NCBI GenBank assembly: GCA_039714835.1
Contig: JBDLIN010000179.1
Span: 1-7,961, forward strand
DNA: 7,961 nt
Direction of reading: 5' to 3'
Source: SZUA-22 sp039714835
GTDB taxonomy: Bacteria > Bacteroidota > Ignavibacteria > Ignavibacteriales > Melioribacteraceae
Numbering within the stretch: position 1 is the stretch's first letter; every line of letters begins with the position of its first letter. Below, piece after piece: positions 1 through 5,478 of this stretch. The notes below the pieces were generated by a model. The model ran no database searches. It saw nothing but the letters and a program-made list of their open reading frames with translations, and was not told where the DNA came from. A program made the position numbers and the translations under genes.

Positions 1-25
1 ACAAAGCATTTGCAGCAACTTGAAA

Positions 26-128
26 AACCAGTAAACTGGTTCTTCAAATAATGTATTATATTATTAACCAACGACTTAAGTCGTTGGTTAGCGAAAAACA
101 AAAACAATAATTAACCGTTTTAACGGTT
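26..128. repeat. Three-palindrome module, copy 1 (A1-B1-C1), REPIN-like
   Basis: There are three palindromes in a row. A1 (26-41) is a 7-bp stem AACCAGT/ACTGGTT with loop AA. B1 (65-90) is a perfect 26-bp palindrome with core CCAACGACTTAAGTCGTTGG and no loop. C1 (113-128) is a 7-bp stem AACCGTT/AACGGTT with loop TT. From the end of A1 to the CCAA of B1 is 26 nt, and from the GG of B1 to C1 is 25 nt. B1 is therefore centred in the 103-bp module. The module lies upstream of the channel gene and recurs at 1238-1340 beside a Y1 transposase gene. By analogy with REP/RAYT systems it is probably a non-autonomous element moved by such an enzyme. A role as a transcription terminator or mRNA hairpin is possible, but no T-tract follows. 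Confidence 0.85.
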
Positions 129-223
129 TTACAAAATTGTTCCTCTTCAAGATTCATCAAATATAAAAACAAATCATATTATAATTACTCAAATTATTTT
201 TTGGTAAATAAAATGTTGGGAAT

Positions 224-229
224 TATATT
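224..229 (+). promoter_or_regulatory. Possible -10 element for the channel gene
   Basis: TATATT (224-229) lies 17 nt downstream of TTGGTA (201-206). This is a weak sigma70-like pair about 45 nt before the channel start codon. In DNA this AT-rich such matches occur often by chance, so the call is tentative. The rest of 129-275 shows nothing else recognisable. Confidence 0.2.
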
Positions 230-275
230 GATGTTTATAAAATTGGTATATCATTAAAACTTAAAATTACAAACA

Positions 276-1208
276 ATGTCAGAACAAATCACAAAAATTG
301 TAGAACTAATTGAAGACTTCTTAGGGATTCATGCACAATTACAAGAGCAGATTTTTGAATCAATATTAGTAATTCTATCTCTCTGGATCATCAGAGTCAT
401 TGTAATAAAATTTGTTATTGAAAGAATAGAAGACTATAAGGATAGATATTTTTGGACTAAAAGTCTTCGTACATCAACACTTATCCTAGGTATTTTAATA
501 CTTTCAAGAGTTTGGTTTGGGATATTTGAATCGATTGGTACTTTCCTTGGCCTTTTATCAGCTGGTGTAGCAATAGCATTAAAGGATCTATTAGTTAACA
601 TAAGTGGTTGGTTTTTTCTGGTCACTCGTAAACCATTTACAATTGGAGATAGAGTACAGGTTGGAGATGAAGTAACTGGTGATGTAATTGACATTCGCTT
701 ATTCCAATTCTCTGTAATGGAGATAGGGAATTGGGTAGATTCCGATCAAAGTACCGGTAGGATTGTTCATATCCCTAATGGCTTAGTATTTACTAAATGG
801 CAGGCGAATTTTACTGCTGGTTTTGAATACATATGGAATGAAATTCCTGTTCTGATCACTTTTGAAAGTGATTGGAAAAAAGCAAAAGAAATACTTACGG
901 AAGTATTAGATAAACATGCAGTTAACTTAAGTAAAGAGACTCAGCGCCAAATTCGTGAAGCTTCTAAAAAATTCATGATCATCTATAGAACCTTAACTCC
1001 AATTGTTTATACTTCAGTAAAAGATAGTGGTGTGATGCTAACTATGAGGTATTTGTGTCATGTAAAACAGAGAAGAGGCACAGAGCAGACAATTTGGGAA
1101 GCTGTGCTGGAAAGATTTGCTGAACATAGTAATATAGACTTTGCATATCCAACTACAAGATTCTATAATAATAAAATGGAAGGAAAGGAAATCCATTCCG
1201 AACAATAA
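276..1208 (+). CDS. MscS-family mechanosensitive ion channel
   Basis: This is a 310-residue inner-membrane protein of the small-conductance mechanosensitive channel family. Such channels open under membrane tension to release solutes after hypo-osmotic shock. Hydrophobic segments lie at about 27-47 and 66-83. A pore-type TM3 at about 87-117 is small-residue rich (GLLSAGVAIALKDLL). It runs into the family's beta-domain entry, RKPFTIGD at 118-125. The HIPNG motif at 165-169 matches the conserved IPN element of the beta domain. A soluble alpha/beta tail follows to about 290. The length is close to that of the E. coli MscS type (about 286), with a modest extra stretch in the C-terminal domain (about 215-245) and no N-terminal periplasmic domain. 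The start has no clear Shine-Dalgarno sequence, as is common in Bacteroidota. The gene stands alone between two palindromic modules, with no co-directional partner. The family call is firm. The exact paralogue and whether it is ion-selective are not determined. Confidence 0.93.
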   Translation: MSEQITKIVELIEDFLGIHAQLQEQIFESILVILSLWIIRVIVIKFVIERIEDYKDRYFWTKSLRTSTLILGILILSRVWFGIFESIGTFLGLLSAGVAIALKDLLVNISGWFFLVTRKPFTIGDRVQVGDEVTGDVIDIRLFQFSVMEIGNWVDSDQSTGRIVHIPNGLVFTKWQANFTAGFEYIWNEIPVLITFESDWKKAKEILTEVLDKHAVNLSKETQRQIREASKKFMIIYRTLTPIVYTSVKDSGVMLTMRYLCHVKQRRGTEQTIWEAVLERFAEHSNIDFAYPTTRFYNNKMEGKEIHSEQ

Positions 1209-1237
1209 AAATTGGATTTTTATGGAAATGAAGAATA

Positions 1238-1340
1238 AACCAGTGAACTGGTTTCTAATTGTGGTGATTATCCCATTAACCAACGACTTAAGTCGTTGGT
1301 TAATAATAACCCAAGAACTTTAACAACCGTTTCAACGGTT
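1238..1340. repeat. Three-palindrome module, copy 2 (A2-B2-C2), abutting the transposase
   Basis: A2 (1238-1253, extendable by 1 bp to 1237-1254) is AACCAGT/ACTGGTT with loop GA. B2 is a perfect 30-bp palindrome at 1275-1304 with the same CCAACGACTTAAGTCGTTGG core as copy 1. C2 (1325-1340) is AACCGTT/AACGGTT with loop TC, which reads GA on the minus strand. The spacings are 26 and 25 nt, the same as copy 1, while the spacer sequences have diverged. C2 ends at the base next to the transposase stop codon (1343-1341, minus strand), so this module is probably one terminus of the element encoding the enzyme. It begins 29 nt after the channel gene stops. Confidence 0.88.
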
Positions 1341-1775
1341 TTATGAGCCTTGAACATTATAAGCCTTTAAAAACTCATTATATTCTTCAGTAAATGATTT
1401 TTTTCTATGATGCTTTTCTTGATTCAAAATATATTTTGTAACTTTATCTAAGTTTGATTCAGAAACTGAAAAAGCTGCATAACCTGTAGCCCAATTAAAT
1501 TTGAATTCCATATTATTATTTATCCAAGAAGATAATTCTCCTTTTAACAGTCGAGCAACATCTTCAATAGTCATGTTTGTTGGTAAATCAATTAATGCAT
1601 GAACATGATCAGAATTCACATAATTAAGTGTCATATATATTCCTTTCTCCTTCGAGTTTGAAGAAAGGTGATTTGAAGTTTTTTTGCGAAACTCTTTAAC
1701 AGAAAGTGATTTTTTGCGATCCTTAGTTCCCCATATTAGATGAATCCAAATTCTAGTAAATGAACGAACTGACAT
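1341..1775 (-). CDS. Y1/HUH transposase, IS200-like or REP-associated (RAYT) type
   Basis: This 144-residue protein is a single-strand DNA transposase of the Y1 (HUH) superfamily, which cuts and rejoins DNA at hairpin-flanked sites through a tyrosine. The HUH motif is visible as H57-V-H59 (DHVHALID). The nucleophile is most likely Y115 in KYILNQEKHHRKKSF, with the Q119/E120 and H122-H123 context typical of IS200-like members. The start at 1775 follows TTTGAGGGTAAAA, a plausible ribosome site, and fits the usual N-terminus (RIWIHLIWGTKDRKK). An in-frame ATG at 1895 would add 40 residues translated through a palindrome and is unlikely. The C-terminus (FLKAYNVQGS) is slightly short for the subfamily as I remember it, and its stop codon directly adjoins hairpin C2. 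The core motifs are intact, so the gene may be active. Confidence 0.9.
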   Translation of the reverse strand: MSVRSFTRIWIHLIWGTKDRKKSLSVKEFRKKTSNHLSSNSKEKGIYMTLNYVNSDHVHALIDLPTNMTIEDVARLLKGELSSWINNNMEFKFNWATGYAAFSVSESNLDKVTKYILNQEKHHRKKSFTEEYNEFLKAYNVQGS

Positions 1776-1850
1776 TTTTACCCTCAAATGTTGTGTAGTG
1801 GGAAGCAATTTATTGAATTCAGAGAGTTTGTGCAATCGAAATGTGAAATA

Positions 1851-1866
1851 AACCGGTGAACCGGTT
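1851..1866. repeat. Variant hairpin A' (AACCGGT-GA-ACCGGTT)
   Basis: This 7-bp stem with a GA loop lies 75 nt upstream of the transposase start. It matches hairpin A except that the fifth base pair is G-C instead of A-T. Both sides of the stem have changed, so pairing is kept. It lies 25 nt before the variant B hairpin, nearly the A-to-B distance of the two full modules. Confidence 0.8.
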
Positions 1867-1891
1867 ACAGATATTTTGATTTTATTTATCT

Positions 1892-1912
1892 CCAATGGCT
1901 GAAAACCATTGG
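1892..1912. repeat. Variant B hairpin (D), CCAATGG/CCATTGG with a 7-nt loop
   Basis: The stem is CCAATGG (1892-1898) with CCATTGG (1906-1912), and the loop is CTGAAAA. The outer CCAA/TTGG and the following GGTTAAT are shared with palindrome B. Stem positions 5 and 7 differ from B by paired changes: T-A for C-G, and G-C for A-T. With A' it forms a module lacking its C arm, because no hairpin occurs at the expected place near 1938. Confidence 0.7.
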
Positions 1913-1973
1913 TTAATTAAATACTTTTTATTGGTACTCAATCTCTTTTATTATAAAAGCGTAATCTCATTAA

Positions 1974-1993
1974 CCAACAACTTGAGTCGTTGG
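1974..1993. repeat. Decayed B palindrome (B')
   Basis: CCAACAACTTGAGTCGTTGG differs from the B core at two positions. This leaves one A-C mismatch in the stem and disrupts the centre. No A or C hairpin occurs at the expected distances. It lies 15 nt beyond the stop codon of the lipoprotein gene and may now be a passive relic or an mRNA 3'-end hairpin for that gene. Confidence 0.65.
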
Positions 1994-2008
1994 GAAACAA
2001 GTTTATAT

Positions 2009-2584
2009 CTATTTCAGTCTAAGCAGTTTATCAACCCAAACAACTTCGCAAGCTCCATTGCCGGTATCATTTCTTGAAAGGGAACTTTTCCATTTCCAGC
2101 CGTCATCAGCCTTTACTGCAACAAGGTAACCCTCAATTAAAATAATTTCACCTACAAGTAGATCATCTAACTCATCTTCAACCTTCTCACTTGCCGGGAT
2201 GATGTGCATGTTAGCTGAAGAATTTTCAATCTCTTTACGAGGTATAGGATATTTATCGGTCTGCCAGAAAAACCATCTCATTCTTTGACTGATATCAAAG
2301 TAGTCAACTACATCTTGGTCTGACATTCGTCCCCAACCAAGAGCAAGATCGTATGGTGCAATATCTGATTCCCGGTCAAATCGATATTTCTCTTTACCCA
2401 GAACCTTTGCCTGCAAATCAAACTTGGCGAGTGCCGTAAAGTGGTAATCATCTTTGTCCCAGGTCTTAGTCTCTGCGACATTACTTTGTTTAGGTTTGTC
2501 AGGAGCAAGCACACCAGGTGGCTGCTTTATATCGCCGCAAGAAAAGAATAAAAGTAAGCTCAGTATTACAAGGAAATATCTCAT
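2009..2584 (-). CDS. Conserved lipoprotein of unknown function
   Basis: This 191-residue protein has a lipoprotein signal: MRYFLVILSLLLFFSC, with C16 as the lipidated residue. A proline-rich linker follows (about 20-35). The mature domain carries recognisable conserved blocks: YDLALGWGRMSD (78-89), WFFWQ (104-108), SANMHIIPA (123-131), GYLVAV (152-157), and GWKWKSSLSRNDTGNGACE (162-180) ending in VVWVDKL. I recall similar blocks in hypothetical proteins of several bacterial phyla, but I know of no assigned function. The many Trp residues and the short beta-like C-terminal half suggest a compact envelope domain, which is inference only. The ATG at 2584 gives a clean signal peptide. A TTG at 2614 would add ten polar residues before it. 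The gene is transcribed divergently from the 835-residue gene and its product probably faces the periplasm. Confidence 0.82.
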   Translation of the reverse strand: MRYFLVILSLLLFFSCGDIKQPPGVLAPDKPKQSNVAETKTWDKDDYHFTALAKFDLQAKVLGKEKYRFDRESDIAPYDLALGWGRMSDQDVVDYFDISQRMRWFFWQTDKYPIPRKEIENSSANMHIIPASEKVEDELDDLLVGEIILIEGYLVAVKADDGWKWKSSLSRNDTGNGACEVVWVDKLLRLK

Positions 2585-2645
2585 GATGCTAATATAGTTA
2601 GAAATGCTTTGCAAATAAACTGGTGATATAAAGAAAGGCTGAGGC

Positions 2646-2661
2646 TGTGATATAAAACACA
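2646..2661. promoter_or_regulatory. Weak CRP/FNR-like dyad
   Basis: TGTGA-N6-ACACA differs from the CRP-type dyad TGTGA-N6-TCACA at one base. It lies between two divergent genes, where a shared regulator could act. It could also be a small hairpin (CTGTG/CACAG, 2645-2662) or chance. Apart from this and the promoter noted next, the intergenic stretch 2585-2815 shows no RNA gene or strong hairpin. Confidence 0.2.
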
Positions 2662-2766
2662 GATCGGGAACAAATAAAAGTCTTCTCAGTTAAACATGAT
2701 AAGTATTTTAGTTGAATAAAACATTATTAACAGATTTTAATATAAAGAAGTATATAGAAATAATTT

Positions 2767-2795
2767 TTGAAAGAAGGTCTTTATAATACTATAAA
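2767..2795 (+). promoter_or_regulatory. Possible sigma70-like promoter for the 835-residue gene
   Basis: TTGAAA (2767-2772) and TATAAA (2790-2795) are separated by 17 nt. Transcription would begin near 2802, at the edge of the AGGAG ribosome site (2802-2806), giving an unusually short leader. A perfect TATAAT at 2782-2787 lacks a matching -35 hexamer. The region is so AT-rich that neither choice is secure. Confidence 0.3.
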
Positions 2796-2815
2796 CAATA
2801 TAGGAGTCAACTAAA

Positions 2816-5323
2816 ATGAGAAAAGTACTATTAACTCTAATACCCTTAATACTAATAAGTTTAATGGTATTACCAACTAAGACACTAACACAGGTAAAAG
2901 AAAGTGGCGAAAGTGAATTAACAATTCCATGGGATGAATTTAAGAAACTAATTAATCTTGATGATGATGAGATAATAATTTCGCTAGATACATTTGAGAA
3001 ACTGCTTGCACAAACTGGTGTATCAACTACTCCTTCTCACAAACTTAAAAACGGAAATGTTGTATTAAAGCGTCAAGAATTTAAAAATTTAGTTAACCGA
3101 ATGAAACCTCCAGATGGATCAGATGTTAAGCCTCCTTTTGATTATTTAATTACAAAAGCTGTGTATCAAGGGAAAATGCTAAACAGCAACACTGCATTCA
3201 CAAGCACATTTGATGTACACGTATTAAAGAAAGATGCATATTTAAAAATTCCTGTTCTTTATCAAAATATTGCTATTTCAGATATTAAGGTGAATGGTAA
3301 ACCTGCTCTGGTAGTTGGTGAAAATGGTTATCATAATATTGTACTCTCGAAAGCTGGTGAATATAAAGTGACAGCGACTTTTTCAATAAAGTCCTCACTT
3401 GATAAAGGTCCACATAAAATTGATTTCTCAATTTTAAAAACTCCGATTACACTTCTAACGCTTGATATTCCTTTAAAAAACATTGATGTTGAAATACCGC
3501 AATCTCAGCAAGTACAATCAATTAGCAAAGGTTCTTCTACAGTTGTTTCAGCAGTAGTTGCTCAAGGAAACTATGTGAGTGTTCGGTGGAGAAAAAAAAT
3601 CGAAGCTGCAGAAAAAATACCTCCAAAATTATACAGTGAAATTTATCATTTAGTCTCCATTGAAGATGATGTGCTAAAAATAAATTCCGACATAAATTAC
3701 AATATACTTCATAGTGAAATTGATGCTGTTCAAATTCTCCTACCAGAAAACATTAATGTTCTGAATGTCTATGGTGAAAGTGTAGGTGAATGGAGTGAAA
3801 TAACTAAAGATGATCAGCGACTTATACTTATCCCATTTACATATGGGAAAAAGGGGAATGTAACAGTTCATGTAACAGCAGAAACACCTCTTACAGAAAC
3901 TGGTGTGGCCAATTTATTCTCTGGATTTCGAACTTTAGAAACAGTTAGAGAAACCGGACTGATTGGAGTAGAGTTGAATACTAGTGCAGAAGTTATAGTT
4001 ACTGAAAGTAACGGACTAGAAAAAATTGCGATACAAAAATTACCTGCACAGTTAATAAATAAATCCAATAAACCTTTGATTATGGGATTTAAATATCTGA
4101 AACATCCTTATAGTTTGGCAATGGATGTAAAAAAACATGAGAAAATAGGTGTGCCGGTTGCAACCATCAACTCAGCAAATGCAGTAACTCTTTTTACAGA
4201 AGATGGTAAAATTGTTACTCAGCTATTATACCAAGTGCGAAACAGTGCAAAACAATTCTTAGAAATTCAGCTTCCGGAAGATGCTGACGTTTGGTCAGTT
4301 TTTGTCGATAACAAACCGGTTGAATCATCTATAAACAACAGCGGTAAACTCTTAGTCCCATTGATACGATCAAAGCAACAAAACAATCGTTTAAATACTT
4401 TTCCCGTTAAAGTTGTGTACAACATAGTTAACGATGGATTTTCAATGTTTGGAACACAAGAATCTATACTACCAGCAGTTGATCTTTTAATCAGTCAAAT
4501 GCTCTGGTCAGTTTATCTTCCAAATGAGTATTCTTACAACTACTTCCAGAGTACATTGGAAAAAGAAGAGATGATACGGGGATTGAATATTTTTGCAGGC
4601 AGACAAAGAGAATATGAAATTCCGGCAAAACCATTGTTGGGTGAGGGAAATGTGAAAGATGAACTGAAAAGACAGCTTAGAAAGAAAGATTACTCCAGCA
4701 AATTCAAAAGTAATCTAGTTCAAGAAGAAGCATTGCTTGATCAAGTTGTAGCTGAAATGGATTTTAGTCAACGTATGAATGACAAAGAAAGTAATGAGTT
4801 TAAACCGGGTGTTTATGGCGGTACATCTACTGGAGTATTACCAATCCAAATTGAAGTGCCATTAAACGGACAACTTTACAGATTTGCTAAATCGTTAATA
4901 AAGCCTGATGATACTTTGAGTTTTAGTGTGATCTATTCAGAATTATGGATGAACAATTTACTGAAATGGATTATTGTCCTTTTGATAGCTCTAATGATTT
5001 ATTTGAATAGAAAACGTTTCTCAAAACCGTTTATATGGTTAAAAGGTAAATGGGATAACAGTGTTAAAATAATTAAGCAAAATGAAGAAAATATTGTAAA
5101 ATATTCACAGTCAAAAGTTACATTATTTGTTCTTTTTGCATTAATGATAATTTTCTTGTCAGTCTCTGAATTTCTAGCATTGATCTTTTTCTTCCTTTTT
5201 GTAGGAAGTTTAATTTACCAGATTTCAATTTATCTCAAGAAAAGGAAAGAAGAAAGGGTAGTCATGGATGATAAATTGAGTAATATGGATAATATTGATT
5301 TCCATATAAATAATGAAGAATGA
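2816..5323 (+). CDS. Large exported, membrane-anchored beta-rich protein, unknown function
   Basis: This 835-residue protein has an AGGAG ribosome site 9 nt before its ATG. A signal peptide or N-terminal anchor spans about 1-26. A short helical motif with an EF/TF-x-x-L core occurs three times near the N-terminus: IPWDEFKKLI (37-46), ISLDTFEKLL (55-64) and LKRQEFKNLV (84-93). From about 107 to 700 the pattern is beta-rich, with blocks such as ITKAVYQGKM (112-121), YLKIPVLY (142-149) and DVWSVFVDNKPVE (491-503). The C-terminus has one transmembrane helix at about 714-730, a charged loop, a second hydrophobic region at 768-805 (one or two helices) and an acidic cytoplasmic tail. The topology predicts a large periplasmic body fixed to the inner membrane. 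I recall similar architectures among uncharacterised proteins of FCB and PVC bacteria, but cannot name a family. It is monocistronic, closed by the terminator downstream. Confidence 0.85.
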   Translation: MRKVLLTLIPLILISLMVLPTKTLTQVKESGESELTIPWDEFKKLINLDDDEIIISLDTFEKLLAQTGVSTTPSHKLKNGNVVLKRQEFKNLVNRMKPPDGSDVKPPFDYLITKAVYQGKMLNSNTAFTSTFDVHVLKKDAYLKIPVLYQNIAISDIKVNGKPALVVGENGYHNIVLSKAGEYKVTATFSIKSSLDKGPHKIDFSILKTPITLLTLDIPLKNIDVEIPQSQQVQSISKGSSTVVSAVVAQGNYVSVRWRKKIEAAEKIPPKLYSEIYHLVSIEDDVLKINSDINYNILHSEIDAVQILLPENINVLNVYGESVGEWSEITKDDQRLILIPFTYGKKGNVTVHVTAETPLTETGVANLFSGFRTLETVRETGLIGVELNTSAEVIVTESNGLEKIAIQKLPAQLINKSNKPLIMGFKYLKHPYSLAMDVKKHEKIGVPVATINSANAVTLFTEDGKIVTQLLYQVRNSAKQFLEIQLPEDADVWSVFVDNKPVESSINNSGKLLVPLIRSKQQNNRLNTFPVKVVYNIVNDGFSMFGTQESILPAVDLLISQMLWSVYLPNEYSYNYFQSTLEKEEMIRGLNIFAGRQREYEIPAKPLLGEGNVKDELKRQLRKKDYSSKFKSNLVQEEALLDQVVAEMDFSQRMNDKESNEFKPGVYGGTSTGVLPIQIEVPLNGQLYRFAKSLIKPDDTLSFSVIYSELWMNNLLKWIIVLLIALMIYLNRKRFSKPFIWLKGKWDNSVKIIKQNEENIVKYSQSKVTLFVLFALMIIFLSVSEFLALIFFFLFVGSLIYQISIYLKKRKEERVVMDDKLSNMDNIDFHINNEE

Positions 5324-5349
5324 TTTTTAGCGCATCATTTTTAACAAAT

Positions 5350-5375
5350 AAGCCACTTTTCTAGGTGGCTTTTTT
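5350..5375 (+). terminator. Intrinsic (rho-independent) terminator
   Basis: The stem is AAGCCAC (5350-5356) with GTGGCTT (5365-5371), closed by an 8-nt loop that can add a T-G and a T-A pair. The stem runs into six T residues (5370-5375). It lies 26 nt after the 835-residue gene stops. It separates that gene from the efflux operon, so the two are not one transcription unit. Confidence 0.85.
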
Positions 5376-5418
5376 GTTTTATCAAATATTAGATATTTAT
5401 ACCAAAAACAACTAAGTC

Positions 5419-5448
5419 TGTAACTATTTCAACAAGTGGGGCGTCTAA
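5419..5448 (+). promoter_or_regulatory. ECF-sigma-type promoter of the efflux operon
   Basis: TGTAAC (5419-5424) and CGTCTAA (5442-5448) are separated by 17 nt. This matches the general form of extracytoplasmic-function sigma promoters: an AAC-containing -35 and a CGTC-type -10, 16-17 nt apart. Transcription would start near 5453, leaving a leader of about 26 nt that holds the AAGGA ribosome site (5465-5469). The position just after a terminator and just before an operon supports it. The sigma factor itself is not in the window. Confidence 0.5.
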
Positions 5449-5478
5449 ACCATCAACAAATCCTAAGGAAAAGTAAAA

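Larger units (their letters stand above)
1238..1993 (-). mobile_element. IS200/RAYT-like element with subterminal palindromes
   Basis: A Y1 transposase gene (1341-1775) is bordered on its 3' side by module A2-B2-C2. On its 5' side it has a variant A hairpin (1851-1866), a variant B hairpin (1892-1912) and a decayed B palindrome (1974-1993). IS200/IS605-type elements have no terminal inverted repeats or target duplications. They carry subterminal hairpins that the enzyme recognises as single strands. The limits given here are simply the outermost palindromes, and the true cleavage sites cannot be read from one copy. It could instead be a domesticated, solitary RAYT gene sitting among its repeats. 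Confidence 0.6.

Noticed and set aside
26..128. Possible CRISPR-like array of short repeats with about 25-nt spacers
   Set aside because: The three repeats differ from each other, each is palindromic on its own, and the set recurs as a block beside a transposase. There are no cas genes.
434..694. Open frame on the minus strand inside the channel gene
   Set aside because: It is antisense to a clear MscS coding region and has no recognisable domain or ribosome site.
1038..1323. Open frames on both strands across the end of the channel gene and module 2
   Set aside because: They run through the palindromes and the real 3' end of the channel gene and resemble no protein.
1776..1895. A longer transposase starting at an ATG at 1895
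   Set aside because: The extra 40 residues are a translation of the A' hairpin region, the family N-terminus begins at the ATG at 1775, and a ribosome-site-like sequence precedes that ATG.
1895..2077. Open frame on the plus strand from hairpin D into the lipoprotein gene
   Set aside because: It begins inside a palindrome and ends antisense to a supported gene, with no protein features.
2585..2614. A longer lipoprotein starting at TTG 2614
   Set aside because: It would place ten residues ahead of a complete lipoprotein signal peptide that starts with ATG at 2584.
2612..2628. Possible decayed A hairpin (AAACTGGTGA)
   Set aside because: Only one arm-like fragment is present and no pairing partner is found nearby.
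2766..2787. TTTTGA with the perfect TATAAT at 2782 as a promoter
   Set aside because: The spacing is about 10-11 nt, too short for a sigma70-type promoter.
3868..4068. Minus-strand open frame inside the 835-residue gene
   Set aside because: It is antisense to a long coding region with consistent protein features.
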